From contig NZ_JAASQR010000002.1 in NCBI RefSeq assembly GCF_011762025.1, positions 1 through 64,000 on the forward strand: a stretch of DNA of 64,000 bases. Reading direction: 5' to 3'. This stretch comes from Sphingobium vermicomposti (lineage in GTDB: Bacteria > Pseudomonadota > Alphaproteobacteria > Sphingomonadales > Sphingomonadaceae). This document shows positions 9,141-16,502 of this stretch, in pieces (position 1 is the first letter of the stretch; each line of letters starts with the position of its first letter). A program made the position numbers and the translations under genes. The notes beneath the pieces are model-generated. The model searched no databases and was not told the DNA's origin. It was given only the letters and a program-made list of their open reading frames with translations.

Positions 9141-9557
9141 CTATATCTGAAATACGCGCCAGCCCGACCCGAGCTTTAGAACGCCTGCTTCATTCAATGC
9201 AGCCTGCCGCTGCCGGCGATGCGAAATCTGGTAGCGGTCGCCGTCGTGCGACAGGACGATTTCATCCCCGACGACCAGTCCGGCCTGTCGGATGTATTTG
9301 GTCATCCGGGTTAGCCTGTACTCGTTGCGGGTCCCCTCAAAGAATTTGCCGTTGTAATAGATGAAGGCAAACTCCCAGAAAGTTCCGCTACTGTCGAGAA
9401 AGCGCAGATGACAGCGCGGATTGTATTGCGATGCGTCGAGCTTCGGGAAGAACGACAGGATATTCTCTTCCTTGGGGACGAGGATGCCGGCCTGATGGCC
9501 GCCCGTCTCGCCCGTGTCGTTTTTGCTCAGGAGCTTGGCGATACTGCGCTCGGGCAT
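9141..9557 (-). CDS. stand-alone EcoRII-N-like DNA-binding domain protein
   Basis: Seen: 138 residues with IAKLLSKNDTGETGGHQAG at 6-24, a short FFP motif, and IYYNGKFFEGTRNEYRLT at 66-83. These match my memory of the N-terminal effector-binding domain of R.EcoRII (KRLSANDTGATGGHQ and YYNSRHFGKTRNEKR). That domain is a B3-like pseudobarrel that binds a second CCWGG copy and autoinhibits the catalytic domain. Here it stands alone with no nuclease domain. Its ATG directly follows the SNF2 stop codon, and the GHKL gene begins 8 bp later. Inferred: the sequence-specificity subunit of the SNF2/GHKL/HNH machine. The family call is strong; the role is inference. Confidence 0.82.
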   Translation of the reverse strand: MPERSIAKLLSKNDTGETGGHQAGILVPKEENILSFFPKLDASQYNPRCHLRFLDSSGTFWEFAFIYYNGKFFEGTRNEYRLTRMTKYIRQAGLVVGDEIVLSHDGDRYQISHRRQRQAALNEAGVLKLGSGWRVFQI

Positions 9558-11450
9558 TCAGTTTCCCCGCTTTGCAAGTGGCGAGCGGCCAAGGGCCGCC
9601 ACGATGTCAGCATAGTCGTCGTCGCCGCCCTCGACACCTATCACCGCCGTGCCGGAGATTGCCCGTTTGCGCGTTAGGCGCTCGTCAATTACGTCCTCGA
9701 CCGTATTGGCAACGAGCAGTCGGTGGATCGTGACCGGGCGATCCTGCCCGCGCCTGTGGGCGCGGGCCGAAGCCTGGTCCTCTAGGGCCGGGTTCCATTC
9801 GGGATTGTAGTGGATGACGTGATTGGCAGCGGTGATGTTGAGTCCTGCCCCGCCCGCTCTGGGGTTCAGGATCAGGGCCGCCCCGCCCTTCACGGCCCCG
9901 AAGGTGTCGATCAGCGGCTGCCGGTCGTCGATTGCAAGGCGGCCGTCGATGATGCCTGTGAAGGCGTTATGCCGGCGCGCGATATGCTGCGCGATCAGGT
10001 CGGCCATGCCGGTGAAGGACGTGAATATGATGACCTTCTCGCCGAGGGCGAAAATTTCCTCGACCAGCTCGTCGAGCCGGCGGAACTTCGAGAAGGCCAT
10101 CGGGTCGCCGGTCGCATGCTCGTTGTCGGTGAGGACCGGATGGGCGCAGAAACGCCGCATCGCCGTGAGGGCCACCAGCGTCGCGGCCGCGCCGTACTGT
10201 GCCGCGATCCTGTCTCGCAGCGCGTCGTAACGCGCGGCCTCTTCCTCATCCAGTTCGACCGCCTGCGGAATGTCGATGCGCGGCGGCAGGTCCTTGGCGA
10301 CCTCGGCAACGCGCCGGCGCAGCATAAGCGGCGACACCAGCGGCTCCAGCGCGGCGGCGCCATCGACATCATCTTGGAAATGGGTCTGGAAGGTGCCGGC
10401 ATCGCCAAGGTGTCCCGGCAGGACAAAATCCATGATGGACCACAGGTCAAGCAGCCTGTTCTCGACCGGAGTGCCCGTCACGGCAAGACCTACCTTCCGC
10501 GTCAACGCCTTGACCGCCTTGGTCCGCTGGGCAGCGGGATTGCGGATATATTGCGCCTCGTCGAGGACAATCACTTGCCAGTCGATCATGCTCAGAAGGC
10601 TATTGTCACGCACCACGCTGTCATAGGACGTGACGACAACATCATAGCCCTGCAGGTCGGCCGGCCGCCCGGTGCGATCGGGCCCGTGATGCTTCAGGAC
10701 CTTGAGGTCAGGGGCGAATTTTTCGATTTCGCGCCGCCAGTTTTCGAGCAGCGATCCCGGTGCTGCGATCAGCGCCGGCCGCAGCGGCCCCGCCCCGCAG
10801 TCCCGCAGGGCGCTGATAATCTGCAGCGTCTTGCCCAGTCCCATCTCGTCGGCCAGCAGCCCGCCTACCTGTTCCGACAAGAGAAACTTCAGCCAGCGCC
10901 AGCCCGAAGCTTGGTAGGGGTAGAGCGTGGCGTTCACGCCCTCTGGCAAGTCCTCGCCAGCCGGTGTGAAAGCTAGGGGCGAAATGTTGCGATCGGCGAG
11001 ATTGTCCTCGATCAGGCCACTGGCGGTAGCTTTTCTGATCGCGAGGAACGATCGGAGCGAACCAGCACGGCCAAGCGCCACGCCCGAGGAAGACAGCATC
11101 GCAATTATTTCGGAACTCTGGTCAGGCTCGACTGGATACCAGACGCCATCCGCGACCACATGACCCCTCTCAAGATCGTCCGGCTGCAGCGTGATCGTCT
11201 TCCCGCGGCACGACCCCGAAAGCGAAAAGACCGGAACGCCATCACCTTCCGCGTCGTCGATCACGACAACAGGATCGAGCGGATATCGGGACGGACGCAG
11301 TCCCTCTACTTGCGCAGGGATCCATTCCTCGCTCGGCTTTTTCTCGATCAGCGCGCGATAGACTTCATCGACCTTCGATACACGGGCGTTGCCGTCAGGA
11401 TCGAGCAGCCAGAGTTCTTTTCCCCTGATATCCCATGCGCCTTCGCCCAT
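9558..11450 (-). CDS. SNF2-family DEAD-like helicase/translocase
   Basis: Seen: after an unassigned 175-residue N-terminal region comes a complete SNF2 ATPase. Q-like entry is YPYQASGWRWL, Walker A DEMGLGKT (201-208), motif Ia IAAPGSLLENW, motif II VLDEAQYI (DEAQ at 297-300), motif III AVTGTPVENR, motif V LILNPRAGGAGLN, and motif VI ARAHRRGQDRPVTIHRL. It starts at ATG 11450 and is the first gene of a four-gene minus-strand operon; the next gene starts at the base after its stop. Known: SNF2 proteins translocate on duplex DNA without strand separation. Inferred: the motor of a restriction machine with the EcoRII-N, GHKL and HNH proteins. The upstream 216 bp should hold its promoter. Confidence 0.93.
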   Translation of the reverse strand: MGEGAWDIRGKELWLLDPDGNARVSKVDEVYRALIEKKPSEEWIPAQVEGLRPSRYPLDPVVVIDDAEGDGVPVFSLSGSCRGKTITLQPDDLERGHVVADGVWYPVEPDQSSEIIAMLSSSGVALGRAGSLRSFLAIRKATASGLIEDNLADRNISPLAFTPAGEDLPEGVNATLYPYQASGWRWLKFLLSEQVGGLLADEMGLGKTLQIISALRDCGAGPLRPALIAAPGSLLENWRREIEKFAPDLKVLKHHGPDRTGRPADLQGYDVVVTSYDSVVRDNSLLSMIDWQVIVLDEAQYIRNPAAQRTKAVKALTRKVGLAVTGTPVENRLLDLWSIMDFVLPGHLGDAGTFQTHFQDDVDGAAALEPLVSPLMLRRRVAEVAKDLPPRIDIPQAVELDEEEAARYDALRDRIAAQYGAAATLVALTAMRRFCAHPVLTDNEHATGDPMAFSKFRRLDELVEEIFALGEKVIIFTSFTGMADLIAQHIARRHNAFTGIIDGRLAIDDRQPLIDTFGAVKGGAALILNPRAGGAGLNITAANHVIHYNPEWNPALEDQASARAHRRGQDRPVTIHRLLVANTVEDVIDERLTRKRAISGTAVIGVEGGDDDYADIVAALGRSPLAKRGN

Positions 11451-11666
11451 ACAACCTACATGCCAACTCTTTAGTGCCGCCTTGCGAGGCGAATCCTGCT
11501 TTCATCTGCAGCATTCCCCTCATCCAGCCACCTTATGAGATTTGGCTGAAGTTGGCAGTCAATTTTGCTTCCGCGGTTTGATTCGTTTGCGGCGGCGGCG
11601 GACCAGCTAGAACGGCAACTTTCTGCCTTTTAGATCCGGAGGACACATTCCGGACAGTCCCCAGCC

Positions 11667-12815
11667 ATGGGCATTCTGGGGCCGAGTTTGCTGCTGGTGA
11701 ATGAAGGGCAGCTCGGGCCAGTCCCGGTCCCGGAGGAGACTTACTGGATCGTCCGCAGGCCGGGACAGTGTAGCGAGAGCTTACGGCGATCTACGAATGA
11801 CTGGTCTGGGCGTAGCCAGACATTCCCATTGGCGTCTGCGATCGGCAGGAATGTCCGACTTGTGCCCCTCAATCAGATCAGCAATAGAGCAATATGTGAT
11901 CTCATTTGGTATCATATTTTGATCGATCATCTAAAGGAGGCTCGGCTTCAAAGAGGGTGGTCGCAGGCGACGCTGGCGGCGCGTTCGGGCGTCAGCGTTC
12001 AGGCGGTGAAGCGGCTAGAGCGCGGTATAGGCAGCCTCGAAACGGTCATGAGCGTCATGACCGCGCTAGACTTCCATTTGATGGGACTGGGTGAAGGCGG
12101 CACCTTACCCGAACAGTTGAAATCCGCACGGCGCAAGCGGTGCTTGTCAATTACGACGGTCGCGACGAAAGCGGGATTGTCGCGCGCAACAGTGGCAAGC
12201 CTTGAACAAGGCAAGGCCACGGTCGGTAGCTTGATCAAGGTGCTCGCCGTGGTGGCACCCCGCGCTCGCCGCAGAGCACCAGAGCGTGCATATTGGGGAC
12301 AGGCGAACAAAGTCGATCGCGACAGCCGCTTTACGCCTCCGGAATTTATGGAGGGCATTTATGCAGCATTTGGTCCCGTTGATCTCGACCCATGCGCCAA
12401 CATTCACAGCCCCGTCATTGCGAAGCGTAAAATCTTACTCAATGAGGGAGGTGACGGACTGACGGATGCATGGTCCGGCGATCTAGCCTTTGTGAATCCG
12501 CCTTTCTCCCGGCTACTTGTGTGGCTTCGCCGCGCTCATGAGCAATGGCATTCAGGCCGTATCAGGACTGTAGTTTGCCTAGTTCCAGTTCGAACAGATT
12601 CCGCATGGTTCCACGAAACGCTGAGCATTGATGCCGATATGTTTCTGCTGCGGGGACGAGTGCGTTTCTTGGACGCCTCCGGTAAAGGCCAGCACACGCC
12701 CTTTTCCCTCATGCTCGTGACACTGGGCGCGACGGAGGAACAGAAGCAGCGTTACGCGACACTCGTTCCTGGCTATTGGTTGACGCGAAGCAACGCCGTT
12801 GCTGGATTCCTTTAA
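11667..12815 (+). CDS. double XRE helix-turn-helix / DNA adenine methyltransferase-like fusion
   Basis: Seen: HTH 1 at about residues 87-125 (LKEARLQRGWSQATLAARSGVS), HTH 2 at about 150-193 (KSARRKRCLSITTVATKAGLSRATVASLEQ is split here by description only), then a methyltransferase-like domain from about 218 with FTPPEFMEGIY, VDLDPCAN (239-243) and FVNPPFSRLL (NPPF at 277-280). The layout resembles phage DNA N-6-adenine methyltransferases. Start is poorly defined: ATG 11667 has no good ribosome site and the first 85 residues look non-coding; TTG 11919 sits just before the first HTH. No restriction partner is adjacent. Inferred: a phage-derived orphan or self-regulating methyltransferase. Its end overlaps debris of a truncated SRAP gene. 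Confidence 0.7.
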   Translation: MGILGPSLLLVNEGQLGPVPVPEETYWIVRRPGQCSESLRRSTNDWSGRSQTFPLASAIGRNVRLVPLNQISNRAICDLIWYHILIDHLKEARLQRGWSQATLAARSGVSVQAVKRLERGIGSLETVMSVMTALDFHLMGLGEGGTLPEQLKSARRKRCLSITTVATKAGLSRATVASLEQGKATVGSLIKVLAVVAPRARRRAPERAYWGQANKVDRDSRFTPPEFMEGIYAAFGPVDLDPCANIHSPVIAKRKILLNEGGDGLTDAWSGDLAFVNPPFSRLLVWLRRAHEQWHSGRIRTVVCLVPVRTDSAWFHETLSIDADMFLLRGRVRFLDASGKGQHTPFSLMLVTLGATEEQKQRYATLVPGYWLTRSNAVAGFL

Positions 12816-12889
12816 TAGCGCGTGACTCAAGCAGCATTGCGAAAGGCTGGACCTCTAACGCGCGAAGCTGCCTGCCTCGGCGAGGTTGG

Positions 12890-13495
12890 TATAGGCTGGA
12901 GGTCGACATCGCCTCGATCGCCGAGGATTTCGAGGACCTCAAAATCAAGATCAAGATGCCCGAGGGCAAGCCCAATGTGCCCGCGCGGGAGGACATCAAG
13001 ATCACCGATGTTGCGCCGATCGTCCGGTCGATTGAGGATGAGCGCGGATCAGGCGAGCTGGTCAACCGGCGATGGAGCTGGCCAGGTCCCAAGGGCAAGC
13101 CCGTTTACAATTTCCGCTCTGAAGGACGCGCGTTCGCCTCCAACCGCTGCCTCATCCTTGCCGACGGCTTTTACGAGTTTACTGATCCCGCTGACCCCAG
13201 GCAGAAGCGGCTCGACAAATGGCTCTTCACCATGACCGATCACCGCTGGTTCTGCATCGCGGGCATCTGGCGGGATAGTCCGCAGGGGGAAGCATTCACC
13301 ATGCTGACCATGGATGCAGGTTCTGATGTCGCGCCCTATCATCACCGGCAGATCATCCCCTTGGCTCGCGATCAATGGGCTGACTGGCTTGATCCGAAAG
13401 TAGCCGCTGCTGACGTGCTGCGCTGGCTGCCCCGAGGCAGTCTGCCGGTCACCCAGGTCTATGGCACGCCGCCAGCCCAGCGAGCGCTGCTGTGA
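12890..13495 (+). pseudogene. SRAP (YedK/HMCES-like) gene, 5' truncated
   Basis: Seen: SRAP-family sequence starts abruptly at YRLEVDIASIAEDF and runs to the natural end, including RCLILADGFYEF (active-site Glu) and VAPYHHRQIIPL (active-site His). Known: SRAP proteins crosslink abasic sites in single-stranded DNA through Cys2, exposed after removal of Met1 (MCGRY or MCNRY start). Here the codons that should encode Met-Cys are absent; the open frame instead continues upstream into unrelated sequence from a TTG at 12776 with no matching cysteine. Inferred: an inactive remnant cut by a rearrangement at about 12890, next to the XRE-methyltransferase gene. The stop overlaps the GTG of the next gene. 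Confidence 0.75.
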
Positions 13496-13902
13496 CAACA
13501 AGCGGCGCCACTCTGGCCCGCTTTGTCGAGGCTCAGGCGAACAGCTATTCAGTGGCTCTGGCCGAGATCCGCGCCGGCGCGAAGCGCTCGCACTGGATGT
13601 GGTTTGTTTTTCCTCAGCTGCGTGACTTGGGGCACAGCCCTACCGCGCACTATTATGGCATCGCTTCGATGGAGGAGGCACGTGCCTATCTAAATCACGA
13701 ACTGCTTGGACCCCGTTATCGCGCGTGCGTGGAAGCACTGTGGCAGCTTGGGACCAGCGATCCCGTTGCCGTGTTCGGCAGCATCGATGCGATGAAGCTG
13801 CGATCATCGCTCACCCTGTTCGACGCGGCGAAACCCGATCCGCTGTTCGCCAGCGCGATTGCCGGGCCTGCCCGACAGCGAGACGCTCGCCAACCTCACT
13901 GA
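13492..13902 (+). pseudogene. DUF1810 family protein with replaced C-terminus
   Basis: Seen: the N-terminal 120 or so residues are a clear DUF1810 protein: LARFVEAQ, KRSHWMWFVFPQLRDLG, HYYGIASMEEARAYL and MKLRSSLTLF. Function of the family is unknown to me. After DPLFASAI the reading frame runs into sequence that, in another frame, encodes a DnaE2 segment, and it ends with an unrelated tail (GPARQRDARQPH). The usual last 20 to 25 residues are missing. It starts with GTG 13492 overlapping the SRAP stop. Inferred: a deletion fused the 3' part of this gene to an internal piece of dnaE2. A shortened product could still be made. Confidence 0.7.
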
Positions 13903-14090
13903 TCTTCACAATGTCTTTGGCCGCCGTGCCTATATGGCGCTGTCCTTCCGGCGTCGCCCGGATGACCTTGCCCGTCTGCACGGGCTTGATGCCATGGCGC
14001 GGCAGGCAGGCGTACACAGCGTCGCTACCGGCGATATTCTCTGTCATACACCCGAAGCGCGGCCGCTGCAGGATGTCATGACCGCGACCC
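13859..14090 (+). pseudogene. error-prone DNA polymerase DnaE2 (ImuC) internal fragment
   Basis: Seen: a frame reading LPDSETLANLTDLHNVFG, RRAYMALSFRRRPDD and SVATGDILCHTPEARPLQDV matches the PHP-domain region of DnaE2, a protein of over 1000 residues. Only about 75 residues are present; similarity stops after QDVMTA, where the family continues with an IRH motif. No upstream or downstream dnaE2 sequence is visible. Known: DnaE2 works with ImuA and ImuB in SOS mutagenesis. Inferred: a deletion scar, not a functional gene, joined to the DUF1810 remnant at about 13858. Confidence 0.75.
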
Positions 14091-14178
14091 ATCGTTCTCG
14101 AAAGCACTCATTCGCTGCTTTGGCATGCTGATTAGCGTGTTCGGCGGTCCCGCCACTGGCAGGAGTTTAGAGAGGGGT

Positions 14179-15165
14179 TCAATGCAGCCAAACGTAGCCC
14201 CTGCGCTGATAAGCGACGGTGCCGTCTGACCACCGTGCCTCCATGGCTCCGTCGCGGCTGTGGAGCCGCCGCCAGCCCATGAACTGCGCGCTGGGCGCGC
14301 GTATCGCCTCGCCCAGCGCGAAAGCATCCGCGAGCTTTCCCGGGTGCGGAGACCGGACAGCCTGCCGCGCCGCGATCTTTGCTGTGATCGAGGCGACGAC
14401 CTTGGAGATGATCGATGCCGACTTGGTCTGCTTGATGATGAAAGGTCGCGACAGGTCGATCCCTGCCGTCTGCAGCATCTGATGCAGGATATCCTGGTTC
14501 TCACTGCCAACGCCCATTGAGGCAGCGAGATGCTGAAAGTTTCCCGGAAGACTGAGCGCATAAATCTCACTGAGCTGGAGCGGCGTGCGGAGCACGACCT
14601 CGCTTTGCGTGAGATTAAAGTGGTGCAGGCCGACCGCTTCTGCTCCTCCGTTCGCCCTGTATGCATCTGCCGCCGCTACAAAGGTAGGATCGGCCCAAAG
14701 CGCAGAAATATTCAGGACTATATCGTTCGGGCCGGGTACGTGCGCGAAGATCGCGCCACTAGCCACGTTCGGCTGCGCAAAAGAGAGATCGTCGCCGAGA
14801 CGTTCGATGTAGTTGTAGTCGGAACTCCAACTCGTCGCGCTACCTTCGTCCAGGGTGCCTGTCAGAAAGAGCGGAGCGAGCTCCGAGAGGTCATCGGTTT
14901 TGTAGAGGTGCCGTTTGCGATAAAGCTTCCCGTTGAACTGGCGAAACTGCGCAGGAAGCGTAGCCGCCTCTTGCTCAAGCGCCTGGGCAATTGGCAGTCG
15001 AGCGGCCTTATCGCGCCTCCAGCCCCGCTGCCATCGGCCGAGTGCATCGAAGAAGTTGATGGTAAATATGTTGCCCCCCCGTTTTCGGCTGCCCGGAGCA
15101 TCCGGTGCCGCCGTATACTTGCCCCAGCCGATGCTGCCATCGGACGTAGGCATCCGCAATGGCAA
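14179..15165 (-). CDS. unassigned protein, possible ADP-ribosyltransferase-like fold
   Basis: I do not recognise a named family. Seen: 328 residues from TTG 15165 (ATG 15153 is the alternative), with no signal peptide or membrane segment. Residues 80-200 carry elements spaced like an R-S-E ADP-ribosyltransferase: KLYRKRHLY (Arg83), SATSWSSDY (109-117), and FNLTQSEVVLRTPL with QSE at 187-189. The C-terminal 70 residues are basic and include a GWRRLHSRDG stretch. It sits convergent to the gene scraps on its left and divergent from the ABC-3C operon on its right, with no obvious antitoxin neighbour. Inferred: a possible toxin-type or defence effector. The motif match is by eye and could be chance. 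Confidence 0.5.
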   Translation of the reverse strand: MPLRMPTSDGSIGWGKYTAAPDAPGSRKRGGNIFTINFFDALGRWQRGWRRDKAARLPIAQALEQEAATLPAQFRQFNGKLYRKRHLYKTDDLSELAPLFLTGTLDEGSATSWSSDYNYIERLGDDLSFAQPNVASGAIFAHVPGPNDIVLNISALWADPTFVAAADAYRANGGAEAVGLHHFNLTQSEVVLRTPLQLSEIYALSLPGNFQHLAASMGVGSENQDILHQMLQTAGIDLSRPFIIKQTKSASIISKVVASITAKIAARQAVRSPHPGKLADAFALGEAIRAPSAQFMGWRRLHSRDGAMEARWSDGTVAYQRRGYVWLH

Positions 15166-15321
15166 GCAGCTTCCCAGCTTGGGCGAGCGGTCATCGCCAC
15201 GTCGGGATGAAGCAAGCCATCTCGACTAGCGCGACGCGCTCCCCTTCGTTACCTATGGCGCAGGTTCGCTCGCGAGCAAAATCGCGATGTCGAATTTTCA
15301 TGAGGGGGCGTTTCTGTAGCC

Positions 15322-16254
15322 ATGGCGATGCAGCCGATTCAGCGCTGGCAATATCGGGTTGCATTCGATTTAAAGGTTCGCAACGCCTACGGGGTCGCGT
15401 TCCAGGATTTCTTTTCGACTGTGCTGGAGGTGCGTTACGGCAGCGACTTCATTCGAGTCCGCCCCTTTGGCTCGCTCGGTGACAAAGGCTGCGACGGCTA
15501 TCGAAGCACTGCCGGACAGGTTTTCCAATGCTATGGCAAATTGGAAGATGCGGCGCCCAGCGCCACCGGCATCGCGAAAAAGATTGTCGACGATTACGTG
15601 CTTGCCGGCGGCCATCTCGGGACGATTATGAAGGAATGGCACTTCGCCCATAACTTGGTTAACGGCCTGCCGGTCGAGGCCGTTCTCAAGATCGAAGAAC
15701 TCAAGGCCGCTGGCTCGCATGTCGTCGGCACATATGGGCCAACGAGCCTCTGGGCCATCGTGGAGGAACTACCCGACAGCGCCCTGTTCAGTCTGCTTGG
15801 TCCCACGGCGACGGCCGAAGACAGCCAGAACCTGAAGCTGGAAGAAGTCAAACTGCTGACAGAATCGTTGATGGCGTCGATCGCGACAGGCAGCCCCGCC
15901 AGCGGGGAGGTTAAACCCGTACCGGCCGACAAATTGGCCTTCAACAAGCTGCCAAATCACTGGGTCCAGCTGCTGACCGCGGCGTCGAGCAATGGGCCAT
16001 ACCTGCAGCAATATTTCGACCAGCATCCCACAGTGGAAACCGGGGCCGAGATCGCACGGGAATTCGCCAGACGATATGCGGCGTTGAAGCAGGAGGCGCT
16101 CGCGCCCGGCGACATCATGGACGCACTGTACGAGCAGATCACCGGGATGGGATCGGTCACCGCCGTCAGACAGGTCGCAGCCCAGGCCGTGTTGGCGTAT
16201 CTGTTCGATGCCTGCGACATCTTCGAGGATCATCCCGACAAGGTTACGGCATGA
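15322..16254 (+). CDS. ABC-3C system effector: nuclease-like N-domain plus ABC-3C C-terminal domain
   Basis: Seen: the N-terminal half has FQDFFSTVLEVRYG, then GDKGCDGYRSTAGQVFQCYG (residues 53-72). The Asp58 ... Gln69-x-Tyr71 spacing resembles a PD-(D/E)xK nuclease with Q in place of E. The C-terminal 110 residues (AFNKLPNHWVQLL; YLQQYFDQHP; VLAYLFDACDIFEDHP) resemble the ABC-3C C-terminal domain. Start ATG 15322 follows a GAGGGGG site. It overlaps the next gene by ATGA. Known: ABC-3C systems combine an ABC ATPase, a small middle component and an effector and are proposed conflict systems. Inferred: a DNA-cutting effector released or activated by the ATPase. Confidence 0.75.
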   Translation: MAMQPIQRWQYRVAFDLKVRNAYGVAFQDFFSTVLEVRYGSDFIRVRPFGSLGDKGCDGYRSTAGQVFQCYGKLEDAAPSATGIAKKIVDDYVLAGGHLGTIMKEWHFAHNLVNGLPVEAVLKIEELKAAGSHVVGTYGPTSLWAIVEELPDSALFSLLGPTATAEDSQNLKLEEVKLLTESLMASIATGSPASGEVKPVPADKLAFNKLPNHWVQLLTAASSNGPYLQQYFDQHPTVETGAEIAREFARRYAALKQEALAPGDIMDALYEQITGMGSVTAVRQVAAQAVLAYLFDACDIFEDHPDKVTA

Positions 16255-16502
16255 TCCTGCCCTCCAAGCACATCCCAGAAAGCCGCTCGCTCGCAGCGAT
16301 CGGCGGTGAAATCCTCGCTCAGCTCGAGGAACCGCGTGCGGTCTCGGAGATCTGGGAGCGCGTCGTGTCCGCGCGTCGAGCGGCTGGGCGCGGCGCTGCG
16401 TTGCCCTATGACTGGTTCATCCTCGCGCTGACCTTCCTCCATGCGATCTTTGCCGTCGAACTGTCGCAAGGGCTCATCCAGCGCATCGAGGCTCGGCGAT
16501 GA
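16251..16502 (+). CDS. ABC-3C system middle component
   Basis: Seen: an 83-residue protein reading ILPSKHIPESRSLAAIGGEI at the start, LPYDWFILALTFLHAI in the middle and VELSQGLIQRIE at the end. It looks like a small winged-helix-type adaptor with no catalytic motif. It overlaps both flanking genes by ATGA junctions (16251 and 16499), so all three are likely translated together in fixed ratio. Known: ABC-3C middle components are small proteins of this size between effector and ATPase, thought to link them. The call rests on size, position and sequence feel, not on a catalytic signature. Confidence 0.75.
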   Translation: MILPSKHIPESRSLAAIGGEILAQLEEPRAVSEIWERVVSARRAAGRGAALPYDWFILALTFLHAIFAVELSQGLIQRIEARR

